DNA from: Muribaculaceae bacterium Isolate-110 (HZI)
GTDB lineage: Bacteria > Bacteroidota > Bacteroidia > Bacteroidales > Muribaculaceae
DNA: 64,000 nt
Direction: 5' to 3'
NCBI GenBank assembly: GCA_003762875.1
Contig: RIBL01000006.1
Coordinates: forward strand, 62,001-126,000
Made by a program: the position numbers and the translations under genes. The notes beneath the pieces were generated by a model that searched no databases, was not told the origin of the DNA, and saw only the letters and a list, made by a program, of their open reading frames with translations. This document shows, in pieces, positions 8,604 to 16,844 of the stretch. How positions within the stretch are numbered: the first letter of the stretch is position 1; every line of letters begins with the position of its first letter.

Positions 8604-8954
8604 TTAGGCGTTCTTCACCTTGTCAACAACGGCCTTGAAAGCGGCGGGGTTGTTGAGGGCGAGGTCAGCGAGCACCTTGCGGTTGATCTCGATGCCGGCC
8701 TTGTGGATGAGGCCCATGAGCTTGGAGTAGGAAAGATCCTCGAGACGGGCAGCAGCGTTGATACGCTGGATCCAGAGGGCACGGAAGTTACGCTTCTTGT
8801 CCTTGCGGTCGCGGTAAGCGTAGGTGAGGCCCTTCTCCCAGGTGTTCTTGGCTACGGTCCAGACGTTGCGACGGCATCCGAAGTAACCACGGGTGAGTTT
8901 GAGGATTTTCTTGCGGCGAGCTCTTGAGGCTACATGATTGACTGATCTTGGCAT
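8604..8954 (-). CDS. rplT: 50S ribosomal protein L20
   Basis: The 116-residue product carries the L20 signature: [36 protein letters not shown] at the N-terminus and [18 protein letters not shown] in the middle. L20 binds 23S rRNA early in 50S assembly. It is the last gene of the conserved order infC-rpmI-rplT. The gap to rpmI is 166 bases, larger than the few tens of bases usual in this operon, which leaves room for a leader or processing site. Confidence 0.98.
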   Translation of the reverse strand: MPRSVNHVASRARRKKILKLTRGYFGCRRNVWTVAKNTWEKGLTYAYRDRKDKKRNFRALWIQRINAAARLEDLSYSKLMGLIHKAGIEINRKVLADLALNNPAAFKAVVDKVKNA

Positions 8955-9120
8955 TTTGTAATTGTTTTGTGAATGTCAGCGGCACGCGGTATGCTCTTGT
9001 TTATATTATGGGGTGGCTGAACATTCGGTTAACGGAATTAGAATTAAATCACGTTTTTTTCTCAATCAAGAGAGAAGTTTGGTCTTTTGAGTGAGCCGTG
9101 GGGCTTTCGCTATAAGTGGA

Positions 9121-9318
9121 TTACTTAAGGGCGAGGAGCTCCTTTACGTTGGAAGAGTCGGCGTTGGACACTAACGAGAAGTGAGTGAGGTTACGCTTCT
9201 GCTTCTTTGTCTTCTTGGTGAGGATGTGGCTCTTGAAGGCGTGTTTTCTCTTGATCTTTCCTGATCCGGTAAGGGCGAACCTCTTTTTGGCACCGGAATT
9301 AGTCTTAATCTTTGGCAT
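9121..9318 (-). CDS. rpmI: 50S ribosomal protein L35
   Basis: The 65-residue basic protein starts [36 protein letters not shown], the standard L35 sequence. It lies between infC and rplT as in most bacteria and should be co-transcribed with them from upstream of thrS. Confidence 0.98.
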   Translation of the reverse strand: MPKIKTNSGAKKRFALTGSGKIKRKHAFKSHILTKKTKKQKRNLTHFSLVSNADSSNVKELLALK

Positions 9319-9429
9319 TGTGAATGTTGTTAAAAAATATGATTTGATTCGTGACGGCCGGTGATCAATTCGGACCGACGCGTCTGTTGTGTTGCTGATT
9401 AATGATTGCGGGCTTGAGTCCGTGACCGA

Positions 9430-10014
9430 TTATTTTTTCTTGGGGCTCAGCATGATTATCATGCGTTTGCCTTCAAGCAACGGCATCTGGTCGACCTTGC
9501 CGTACTCTTCGAGGTCGTTGGCAAAGCGGAGCAGCAATACTTCGCCCTGCTCTTTGAAGAGGATGGAGCGTCCTTTGAAGAAGACGTAGGCTTTGACCTT
9601 GGCACCTTCCTGGAGGAATCCGATGGCGTGCTTGAGCTTGAAGTTGTAGTCGTGGTCGTCGGTCTGAGGTCCGAAACGAATCTCTTTGACCACTACCTTG
9701 GTAGCCTTGGCTTTCTGTTCCTTCTGACGCTTTTTCTGCTGGTAGAGGAATTTCTGATAGTCAAGAATCTTGCATACCGGGGGCTGTGCGGTGGGAGAGA
9801 TTTCCACGAGGTCGAGTTCTTGCTCTTCAGCCATTTTCAGAGCCTCCTGTATGGAGTATACGCCTGTCTCAACGTTGTCGCCCACGAGCCGGACTTCGCG
9901 TGCGCGGATGCGCTCGTTGGTTGCATAGGGGTCTTTCTCTTTGTTAGGCACAAAGGGACGGCGTGGTCCGTTGTTGGGACGGGGAGGACGAGGGGTGAAA
10001 GGTTTTTTCTCCAT
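9430..10014 (-). CDS. infC: Translation initiation factor IF-3
   Basis: The 194-residue protein shows the IF-3 N-domain ([17 protein letters not shown], then [20 protein letters not shown]) and C-domain ([41 protein letters not shown]). It keeps 30S subunits free and checks start codons. A Pro/Arg-rich extension of about 30 residues precedes the N-domain. The start is an ordinary ATG rather than the rare AUU of enterobacterial infC, so AUU-based autoregulation is not expected. It lies 31 bases after thrS. Confidence 0.97.
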   Translation of the reverse strand: MEKKPFTPRPPRPNNGPRRPFVPNKEKDPYATNERIRAREVRLVGDNVETGVYSIQEALKMAEEQELDLVEISPTAQPPVCKILDYQKFLYQQKKRQKEQKAKATKVVVKEIRFGPQTDDHDYNFKLKHAIGFLQEGAKVKAYVFFKGRSILFKEQGEVLLLRFANDLEEYGKVDQMPLLEGKRMIIMLSPKKK

Positions 10015-10045
10015 TCAGAGGTTGTAAAATGTCGTTGTTTTCGGG

Positions 10046-11989
10046 TTATTGATTAATCATCTCATTGACTTCGCGAGTCAATTCGGCTGCAAAGTTAGCA
10101 ATTTTCATCGAACCTTTATCACCTTCGCCCTGTTTTCTTACGGAAATTTCACCATTTTCGGCTTCTTTTTCGCCAACAATGAGCATATAGGGGATACGTT
10201 TGAGTTCGTTATCGCGAATTTTCTTGCCGACTTTCTCGTTTCGGTCGTCGACTTGAGTGCGGATGTCCTGGGCGTTGAGCTGTCGGGCGACTTCGTAGGC
10301 GTAGTCGTTGAATTTCTCCGAGATGGGGAGTACGACCGCCTGCTGCGGAGCGAGCCAGAGGGGGAATCGTCCGGCGGTGTGCTCGAGGAGCACGGCCACG
10401 AATCGTTCCATCGAGCCGAAGGGGGCGCGGTGGATCATCACGGGACGGTGTTTCTGGTTGTCGCTGCCGGTGTATTCGAGCTGGAATCGTTCGGGGAGGT
10501 TGTAGTCGACCTGTATTGTTCCGAGCTGCCAGCGGCGTCCGAGTGCGTCCTTGACCATGAAGTCGAGTTTGGGGCCGTAGAAAGCTGCTTCGCCCAGCTC
10601 GGTGCGAGCTTTGAGACCCTTCTCGGCGCAGGCGTCGATGATGGCCTGCTCGGCAAGGTGCCAGTTTTCGTCGGTGCCGATGTATTTTTCCTTGTGTTCG
10701 GGGTCGCGGAGCGAAATCTGAGCCTCGAAGTTGTCAAACTTGAGTGCCTTGAAGATGTAGAATATGATGTCCATCACCTTGAGGAACTCGCCTTTGATCT
10801 GCTCGGGGGCGCAGTAGATGTGGGCGTCGTCCTGCGTGAAGCCGCGCACGCGGGTGAGTCCGTGGAGCTCGCCGCTCTGCTCGTAGCGGTAGACGGTGCC
10901 GAACTCGGCCAGTCGCAGGGGCAGGTCGCGGTAGCTGCGGGGCAGCGCGCGGAATATCTCGCAGTGGTGGGGGCAGTTCATGGGTTTGAGCAGGTATTCC
11001 TCGCCCTCCTCGGGTGTGTGGATGGGCTGGAAGGAGTCCTTGCCGTATTTTGCATAGTGGCCCGAGGTCACGTAGAGGTTTTTATTGCCGATGTGGGGTG
11101 TGATGACCTGCTGGTAGCCGTATTGCTTCTGAATCTTGCGGAGGAACTGCTCGAGGCGGTCGCGGAGGGCTGTGCCTTTGGGGAGCCAGAGGGGCAGGCC
11201 TGCGCCTACGTTCTGAGAGAAGGCGAAGAGCTCCATTTCTTTGCCGAGCTTGCGGTGGTCGCGTTTCTTGGCCTCTTCGAGCAGGGTCAGATACTCGTCG
11301 AGCATCTTCTGCTTGGGGAATGTGATGCCGTAGACGCGCACGAGTTGCTTGCGCTTTTCGTCGCCGCGCCAGAAAGCACCTGCGAGCGAGGTCACCTTGA
11401 CGGCCTTGATGGGCGAGGTGTTGGGGATGTGGGGTCCGCGGCAGAGGTCGGTGAATGAGCCTTGGGTGTAGGTGGTGATGTTGCCGTCCTCGAGCTCGGA
11501 GATTAGTTCGCACTTGTATTCCTCGCCACGGTCGCCGAAGAGCTTGAGGGCGTCGGCTTTGGAGATGTCAGCGCGTACGATTGGCTGCTTCTCGCGGGCG
11601 AGTTCGAGCATTTTTTTCTCGATTTTTGCAAAGTCGGCCGATGTTAGCTGGTTGTCGCCCGGGTCGATGTCGTAGTAGAAACCGTTTTCGATAGCGGGGC
11701 CGATGCCGAATTTCACGCCGGGATATAGCTCCTGGAGAGCTTCGGCGAGAAGGTGGGCCGACGAGTGCCAGAATGCGTGCTTGCCTTCGGGGTCTTCCCA
11801 TTTGTGGAGACGGAGGGTAGCGTCCTGGTCGATGGGGCGGGCGAGATCCCACTCCTTGTCATTTACTGTGGCAGCGAGCACGTCGCGGGCCAACTGAGAC
11901 GACAGGCTTTCGGCTATCTGCAGGGGAGTGATGCCGCTCTCATACTGCTTTACGCTGCCGTCGGGAAAGGTAATGTTGATTGATGCCAT
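10046..11989 (-). CDS. thrS: Threonine--tRNA ligase
   Basis: The 647-residue synthetase has all the usual parts: an N-terminal TGS domain (residues 1-65), the editing/SAD region (to about 240), the class II catalytic core with zinc-binding Cys in [10 protein letters not shown] near residue 340, and a C-terminal anticodon domain ([20 protein letters not shown]). It heads the thrS-infC-rpmI-rplT gene order. It is transcribed divergently from dnaG. Confidence 0.98.
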   Translation of the reverse strand: MASINITFPDGSVKQYESGITPLQIAESLSSQLARDVLAATVNDKEWDLARPIDQDATLRLHKWEDPEGKHAFWHSSAHLLAEALQELYPGVKFGIGPAIENGFYYDIDPGDNQLTSADFAKIEKKMLELAREKQPIVRADISKADALKLFGDRGEEYKCELISELEDGNITTYTQGSFTDLCRGPHIPNTSPIKAVKVTSLAGAFWRGDEKRKQLVRVYGITFPKQKMLDEYLTLLEEAKKRDHRKLGKEMELFAFSQNVGAGLPLWLPKGTALRDRLEQFLRKIQKQYGYQQVITPHIGNKNLYVTSGHYAKYGKDSFQPIHTPEEGEEYLLKPMNCPHHCEIFRALPRSYRDLPLRLAEFGTVYRYEQSGELHGLTRVRGFTQDDAHIYCAPEQIKGEFLKVMDIIFYIFKALKFDNFEAQISLRDPEHKEKYIGTDENWHLAEQAIIDACAEKGLKARTELGEAAFYGPKLDFMVKDALGRRWQLGTIQVDYNLPERFQLEYTGSDNQKHRPVMIHRAPFGSMERFVAVLLEHTAGRFPLWLAPQQAVVLPISEKFNDYAYEVARQLNAQDIRTQVDDRNEKVGKKIRDNELKRIPYMLIVGEKEAENGEISVRKQGEGDKGSMKIANFAAELTREVNEMINQ

Positions 11990-12046
11990 TAATATTATAT
12001 ATGTGGGGGAGACATACGGACGACTCCCCGCTGTTTATTCAGTTTG

Positions 12047-12054
12047 CAAAGGTA
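12047..12054 (-). promoter_or_regulatory. -7 promoter box for thrS operon
   Basis: The minus strand reads TACCTTTG, matching TAnnTTTG, about 58 bases before the thrS ATG. Only 12 bases separate it from the opposing dnaG box, so the two promoters should interfere with each other. Confidence 0.55.
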
Positions 12055-12066
12055 TGAAATTTTCGC

Positions 12067-12074
12067 TAACTTTG
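12067..12074 (+). promoter_or_regulatory. -7 promoter box for dnaG
   Basis: The plus strand reads TAACTTTG, a full match to TAnnTTTG, placing the start of transcription about 25 bases before the dnaG ATG. Confidence 0.55.
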
Positions 12075-12106
12075 TGCTAATTTAGCTCGAAAAGAGTGCC
12101 GATAAT

Positions 12107-14320
12107 ATGAAGAAAATCAACAGTGCTACAGTCCAGCGTATCCTTGACGCCACCGATATCGTGGAGGTGGTGAGCGATTTTGTGTCGCTCAAGCGCAAGG
12201 GTGCCAATTACTGGGGTCTCTGCCCGTTTCACAATGACCGTTCGCCGTCGTTTTCGGTGTCGAAGTCACGCGGTCTCTGCAAGTGTTTCAGTTGCGGAGA
12301 GGGCGGCAGTGCGGTCAATTTTCTCATGAAGCTCGAGCACCTGAGCTATACGGAGGCGTTGCGTTATCTGGCGCGCAAGTATAATATCGAAATCGAGGAG
12401 CGCGAGATGACGCCCGAGGAGGAGCGCAGAGAGACTGCCCGCGACAATATGCTTGCTGTCAACGAGTTTGCGCTGCGCCATTTCGAGTCCAATCTCACCG
12501 ATACCGACGAGGGGCGCGATGTGGGTCTGAGCTACTTCCGCCACCGCGGCATCAGTGACCAGATGATAGAGCGTTTCCATCTGGGCTACGCGCTCGAGGG
12601 TCGCGACAGGCTCTATAAGTCAGCCATAGAGCGCGGTTACAGCGAGGAGTATATCCTGGCTACCGGTCTGAGCACCCGCACCGATGACGGGCGCATCTAT
12701 GACCGTTTCCGCGGACGTGTGATTTATCCCGTGCATTCGCTTTCGGGCAAGGTGGTGGCTTTTGGAGGCCGCACGCTGCGCTCGGACAAGTCGATGGCCA
12801 AGTATGTCAACTCGCCCGAGAGCGATATCTATTCGAAGCGTCGGGAGCTCTACGGTATGTTTCAGGCCAAGCAGGCTATCTCCAAGGCCGGGAAGTGTAT
12901 CATCGTGGAGGGTTACATGGATGTCATATCGATGCATCAGGCGGGCATATGCAATGTGGTGGCTTCGTCGGGCACGGCTCTGACTGTTGAGCAGGTGAGG
13001 CTCATCAAGCGTTTCACGAGCAATGTCACGCTTATCTATGACGCTGACGCCGCGGGCATCAAGGCTTCGCTGAGAGGTATCGAGCTGTTGCTTCAGGACG
13101 GCATGGACATCAAGGTGTTGCTGCTGCCGCAGGGCGAGGACCCTGACTCGTTTGCGCAGAGCCACAGTTCGACTGAGGTGGAGGAGTATATACGGGCCAA
13201 TGAGACAGACTTTATCACTTTCATGGCACGTATTCTGCTCAAGGATGTGGAGGACGACCCTACGGCCCGCGCTAATGTCATCACCCGTATAGTCAAGACT
13301 ATCGCTCTGATACCTAACGAAATCACCCGCAGTGTGTATGTGCAGGAGTGTTCGCGCATACTTTTTATCTCGGAGGAGGTGTTGCAGCGTCAGGTGGGTA
13401 TATATTATAATGAGTATGCTCTCAAGTCGCGTGAGGATAAGCTGCGCGAGGCTTCGCTCACTACGCCTCCGGATGTTGACGATGGTGCCGCGGATGCTGA
13501 TGCGTCTCGTGCGGATGCGGATGCCGAGGCGGCGCAGGGGGCTGGGAGTAGTCAGGCTCCGGCTGTCAATCAGCATGCTCCTTATCTGCGTCGCTATGAG
13601 ATGGCTCTCATGCAGCTTGTGGCCCGCTATGGCAATTATGCTTTTGCCGAGGTGGTGGGGGATAATGACGAGATGGTGCCTATGACGGTGCTGGGCTATA
13701 TCGAGTCGGATTTGCAGGCGGATGGTATTGAGCTGGTCAATCCTGATTTGCGCCATTTCCTGATGGCTGCGCGCCGTCTGAGCCATGAGGGGTGGGAGGA
13801 GAGTTATGCCCGCGAGCAGGAGCGTCTGATGGCCGAGAGGGCTGAGGCGTTTGCGGCGGGTGTGGAGGAGATACGTGCCAAGGCTACGGATGTGGGTAGT
13901 ATTACGGCTATGGAGCGTACGCTTACTGAGACGGTCGATGCGCGCTATGCGGCTTCGCTCGAGGATTACAGTGTGGGTTATCTGTCGCGCCAGTTGTGTT
14001 CGTCGCCCGATGATCTGGTGCGTAATCTGGCTACTGAGATGGTGATTGAGCGTCATACTCTGAGCAAGGTGCATACGAAGTACGCTCATGTGCAGACTGA
14101 GCGTGAGCAGTTGGGTGATCTTGTGCCCCGCGCTCTTCATGAGCTTAAGGATGCTATAATCGCTACGCGTATCAAGGATGCGCGTTCGCGTCTGGCGGGG
14201 TGTGATAAGAATGATATCGAGGCTATTTTTGCGGTGATGCGTGAGCTGCAGGAGCTTGAGGCTATGCGTTCGTCGCTTGCTAAACTTATCGGTGACCGTG
14301 TGATCGCTCCGATAAAGTAG
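12107..14320 (+). CDS. dnaG: DNA primase
   Basis: The 737-residue enzyme makes RNA primers for replication. The CHC2 zinc finger is intact (Cys39, His42, Cys60, Cys63). The TOPRIM core begins near residue 265 (IIVEGYMDVISMHQAG), and the second acidic motif is IYDADAAG. An Ala/Asp-rich low-complexity linker (about residues 455-485) joins the catalytic part to a C-terminal helical region that should bind DnaB. It is longer than E. coli DnaG (581 residues), with most of the excess in the linker and C-terminal part. A strong terminator follows. Confidence 0.97.
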   Translation: MKKINSATVQRILDATDIVEVVSDFVSLKRKGANYWGLCPFHNDRSPSFSVSKSRGLCKCFSCGEGGSAVNFLMKLEHLSYTEALRYLARKYNIEIEEREMTPEEERRETARDNMLAVNEFALRHFESNLTDTDEGRDVGLSYFRHRGISDQMIERFHLGYALEGRDRLYKSAIERGYSEEYILATGLSTRTDDGRIYDRFRGRVIYPVHSLSGKVVAFGGRTLRSDKSMAKYVNSPESDIYSKRRELYGMFQAKQAISKAGKCIIVEGYMDVISMHQAGICNVVASSGTALTVEQVRLIKRFTSNVTLIYDADAAGIKASLRGIELLLQDGMDIKVLLLPQGEDPDSFAQSHSSTEVEEYIRANETDFITFMARILLKDVEDDPTARANVITRIVKTIALIPNEITRSVYVQECSRILFISEEVLQRQVGIYYNEYALKSREDKLREASLTTPPDVDDGAADADASRADADAEAAQGAGSSQAPAVNQHAPYLRRYEMALMQLVARYGNYAFAEVVGDNDEMVPMTVLGYIESDLQADGIELVNPDLRHFLMAARRLSHEGWEESYAREQERLMAERAEAFAAGVEEIRAKATDVGSITAMERTLTETVDARYAASLEDYSVGYLSRQLCSSPDDLVRNLATEMVIERHTLSKVHTKYAHVQTEREQLGDLVPRALHELKDAIIATRIKDARSRLAGCDKNDIEAIFAVMRELQELEAMRSSLAKLIGDRVIAPIK

Positions 14321-14400
14321 ATGCTGTGGCCCTGACCGATGGCTTTTGAGGGATAGTTTTTTGGGGGGGAGTCGTGTTATATTGGCTTCGGTATGTTACG

Positions 14401-14425
14401 AGATGTCTTTCAGACATCTTTTTTT
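14401..14425 (+). terminator. Rho-independent terminator of dnaG
   Basis: An 8-bp perfect stem (14401-14408 with 14412-14419) with a 3-nt loop is followed at once by a run of T, the standard intrinsic terminator form, 80 bases after the dnaG stop. Confidence 0.85.
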
Positions 14426-14438
14426 GTGGCGTATTTTT

Positions 14439-14479
14439 CCGTATGCATCCTGAGCCTTCCAGGCTCAGGATGCATACGG
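14439..14479. repeat. 19-bp perfect inverted repeat after dnaG
   Basis: Arms 14439-14457 and 14461-14479 are perfectly complementary around a 3-nt loop. No T-run follows, so a second terminator is not obvious. It is the middle of three consecutive hairpins. Confidence 0.9.
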
Positions 14480-14492
14480 CTATCAATTTCCT

Positions 14493-14512
14493 GATGTCCC
14501 TGTCGGGACATC
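14493..14512. repeat. Small hairpin before the 9-bp repeat array
   Basis: An 8-bp perfect stem (14493-14500 with 14505-14512) with a 4-nt loop. Its outer bases repeat the GATGTC...GACATC of the dnaG terminator stem, suggesting related origin. Confidence 0.8.
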
Positions 14513-14523
14513 CTGTTGCCCTT

Positions 14524-14640
14524 GGGGTGGATGGGGAGGATGGGGTGAATGGGGCTGATGGGGCGGATGGTCCAAATGGGGCAGATGGGGCAGATGGGCC
14601 GGATGGGGTGGATGAGGGAGATGGGGCAGATGGGGTGACT
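14524..14640. repeat. Thirteen tandem copies of a G-rich 9-bp unit
   Basis: Consecutive 9-base units follow the form GGGGnnGAT; most keep GGGG at the start and GAT at the end, while three are degenerate. The array lies in the 390-base gap between dnaG and the DUF4250 gene. Read as protein in the plus frame it gives Gly-X-Asp triplets that look like collagen, but the surrounding frame has no protein features. Each G4 block could join a G-quadruplex. Nothing else was recognised between 14641 and the DUF4250 stop at 14711. Confidence 0.85.
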
Positions 14641-14710
14641 TGGTCTGAGTTCGCATTGGCCAATGGGCCTTTCGATGATTATTTTGTTGTGGCGGGTTCT
14701 GAGGGGGATT

Positions 14711-14893
14711 TTACATTGTAAATTGGTCGCGGGTTTTGTCGTAGGTGAAGCCGGCGGCGGTGAGGGTGTTGATGAGGGTGGCTTTGTCGATGTCTTCTGA
14801 TGCGCAGAGCTCGTCGAGGGTGGGGTATTGGTCGCGGAGTTTCATGTTGATGTAGCTGTATAGCATGAAGGGGTCGCGTGGTAGTGTGTCCAT
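14711..14893 (-). CDS. DUF4250 domain protein
   Basis: The 60-residue protein (starts MDTLPRDPFMLYSYINMKLRDQYPTLDELC) matches the small DUF4250 family, known from many anaerobes. The hallmark DP-x-MLYSYIN-x-KLRD segment and the C-terminal aromatic-rich end (GFTYDKTRDQF) are both present. Members look like small helical, DNA- or protein-binding proteins, but no function is established. A TAnnTTTG promoter box lies about 50 bases upstream, supporting expression on its own. Confidence 0.85.
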   Translation of the reverse strand: MDTLPRDPFMLYSYINMKLRDQYPTLDELCASEDIDKATLINTLTAAGFTYDKTRDQFTM

Positions 14894-14944
14894 TTCTTAA
14901 AAGGGTTTATAAAAGGTGAATAATGACAGGTGTGAAACCGGGTG

Positions 14945-14952
14945 CAAAGTTA
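14945..14952 (-). promoter_or_regulatory. -7 promoter box for DUF4250 gene
   Basis: The minus strand reads TAACTTTG, matching TAnnTTTG, 52 bases before the ATG at 14893. Confidence 0.5.
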
Positions 14953-15018
14953 GCTAAAAACAGGGATATTATTGAGGTGAATGTCCGATGTGGCTGATGG
15001 GCCGAATGGGGGATGTGA

Positions 15019-15060
15019 CAAAAGTCTCAAAAGAAACAGAAGTTTCTTTTGAGACTTTTG
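15019..15060. repeat. CAAAAG-type hairpin, copy 2 (short form)
   Basis: Two perfect 19-nt arms (15019-15037 and 15042-15060) with a 4-nt loop contain the same CAAAAG/CTTTTG core as the hairpins at 5469 and 46218. It lies just past the stop of the first SusD gene, consistent with termination of that operon. Confidence 0.85.
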
Positions 15061-15092
15061 GATTTGGATGTCTTTAATGATATGTGTGCTTA

Positions 15093-16832
15093 TCAGTTGC
15101 CGAAGATGTATTCGGGGGAGTCGCTTGAGGGGCGGATGGGGGTGGGGTTGTTCTTGCCCGAGAGTGCGAGGTTGTAGTCAGCCTCGGTGCCGATGATACA
15201 CCATGTCATCCACTGGGGAGGTGTGGTGGTGTTCCAGCGTGTCTGCATGCCGTGGTTGGTGTTGGGGTAAGAACGGATGATGCCTTTGTTGAGACGCTTG
15301 ATGTCGAATGTGGCAAGGCCTTCGCCCCAGAACTCTACGCGACGCTGCCACCATACTTCGTTCTGGAAGGCTGTGGCGTAGTCGCTCTGATAGGTCTCGT
15401 TGTGTGTGCCGTATACATAGTCGGGGTCGCGGAGCTTGGCGAAAGAGGTGAGGAGCTGCTTGCCTTCTTCCAGGCTGTTCATGCCGACTGCCTCGGCTTC
15501 GATGAGCATCATTTCCTCGACACGCATCAGGGGCACTGACACGCAGAAGCCGATGTACTGGTTGTCATAACCGGCGGGGCCTCCTGCGGGACGGAACTTG
15601 ACGGACACGCCGCCTACACCCTGCTCATATTCTGAGCCGATGTTTTTGAGCACCATGTTTTCGGGGAAGTCGGAGTTGTGTTCGCGCACATACTCGATGG
15701 CTGTGTCGATGGCTGCATTAATTACTTCGTCGTCTTCGGTGGCATAGGCTTCGTTGAGGTCTTCCTGGATCTTGAAGTCGATGAAGCAGTTTTTGCGGGC
15801 GTCGCTTGCGGGGATCGTCTCGAAGAGATGACGGTCGATGTGGAAGGGGTAGCCGTAGTTGGATGCATATCCGCAACCGTTCTCGGCGGTCAGCTCGGTG
15901 ATCATCCATGAGCCCCATGAGGAGTCGGCGTCGTTTTCGGTGATGTTCTTGTCGTCAGAGCTGAACTTGGTCGAGAGCATCCACGCGCTGTTGGGGGTGT
16001 TGAAGCCGGTGGTGCGGTCGGTGTACTGCGCTGCGGTCATGGCAGTGTAGCCGGCCTGGGCTTTGCGGGCATACTCGGCGGCGTTGGTCCAATCCTCCAT
16101 CACGAGATAGGCGCGGGCTTTGAGTCCGTAGACCACCGACACGTCGGGAGTGGTGTTGTCGGGACGCGAGTAGTTGGCGAGAAGGGTCTCGGCGGCGTCG
16201 AGGTCGCTGAGGATGAATGCCCACATCTGCTCGTTGGTGGCGCGGGGATTGTTGATTGATTCGGGGATGGTGGTTTTCTCTGTGATGATGGGCACGGTGG
16301 GAGCCTGACTGTTGATGCCGTAGGTCTCGGGTGCATACATGCGGGCGAGGTCCATGTAGTAGAATGCGCGCATGGCACGTGCTATGCCGGCATACACGCG
16401 GTCGTCCTCGTCAGAGGGATTGTCGCCTGTAACCTCGAGTGTGTTGTTGCAGTTTTTGATCCAGCCGTAGTAGTATGTCCATGGCAACTGACATTTGGCA
16501 TAACCGGGGCCGAGGGCTACGCCGCAGAATTCCCAGGTGGTGTACCAGTTTGAGTCGGAGTCTCCGTTGACCATGTCCATGCCCTGTGTGTCACGAAACA
16601 GTATGGTCGATGTATAGCCATAGTCGTCAGCGTCGGTGCTGGAGGGCTGATAGATAAACTGTCCGCTCATGCTGCTTGTGATACCGGTAGCGAGCTTTTC
16701 GGCCGAGTTGGGAGCCTTGTTGAGCTGATCCTGAGTGACCACGCTGGTCATGGGATCAATCTCCTCGATGCAGCCGGTGGCAAGAAGCGAGGCTGCTACG
16801 AAAGGAATATATAGTAATTTCATTTTGGTCAT
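15093..16832 (-). CDS. SusD/RagB family nutrient-binding lipoprotein
   Basis: The 579-residue protein has a lipoprotein signal with Cys21 (LATGC) and the SusD fold: helical repeats through the middle (e.g. GIARAMRAFYYMDLARMYAP near residue 150 and VYGLKARAYLVMEDWTNAAEYARKA near 233) and the usual C-terminal EVWWQRRVEFWGEGLATFDIKRLNKG. SusD proteins sit on the cell surface and hand glycan or peptide to their SusC transporter. It follows its susC by 12 bases. No enzyme gene accompanies the pair, so the ligand is unknown. A start three codons later (second Met) is possible. Confidence 0.95.
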   Translation of the reverse strand: MTKMKLLYIPFVAASLLATGCIEEIDPMTSVVTQDQLNKAPNSAEKLATGITSSMSGQFIYQPSSTDADDYGYTSTILFRDTQGMDMVNGDSDSNWYTTWEFCGVALGPGYAKCQLPWTYYYGWIKNCNNTLEVTGDNPSDEDDRVYAGIARAMRAFYYMDLARMYAPETYGINSQAPTVPIITEKTTIPESINNPRATNEQMWAFILSDLDAAETLLANYSRPDNTTPDVSVVYGLKARAYLVMEDWTNAAEYARKAQAGYTAMTAAQYTDRTTGFNTPNSAWMLSTKFSSDDKNITENDADSSWGSWMITELTAENGCGYASNYGYPFHIDRHLFETIPASDARKNCFIDFKIQEDLNEAYATEDDEVINAAIDTAIEYVREHNSDFPENMVLKNIGSEYEQGVGGVSVKFRPAGGPAGYDNQYIGFCVSVPLMRVEEMMLIEAEAVGMNSLEEGKQLLTSFAKLRDPDYVYGTHNETYQSDYATAFQNEVWWQRRVEFWGEGLATFDIKRLNKGIIRSYPNTNHGMQTRWNTTTPPQWMTWCIIGTEADYNLALSGKNNPTPIRPSSDSPEYIFGN

Positions 16833-16844
16833 GAGTTGTAAAGA

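Noticed and set aside
14286-14663. Minus-strand Ser/Pro-rich open frame
   Set aside because: It is the reverse reading of the same repeat array and overlaps the dnaG end; low-complexity artefact.
14374-14721. Plus-strand open frame with collagen-like Gly-X-Asp repeats
   Set aside because: It starts at GTG within the terminator region, runs through three hairpins, has no signal or domain, and overlaps the 3' end of the DUF4250 gene; the repeats are better treated as DNA repeats.
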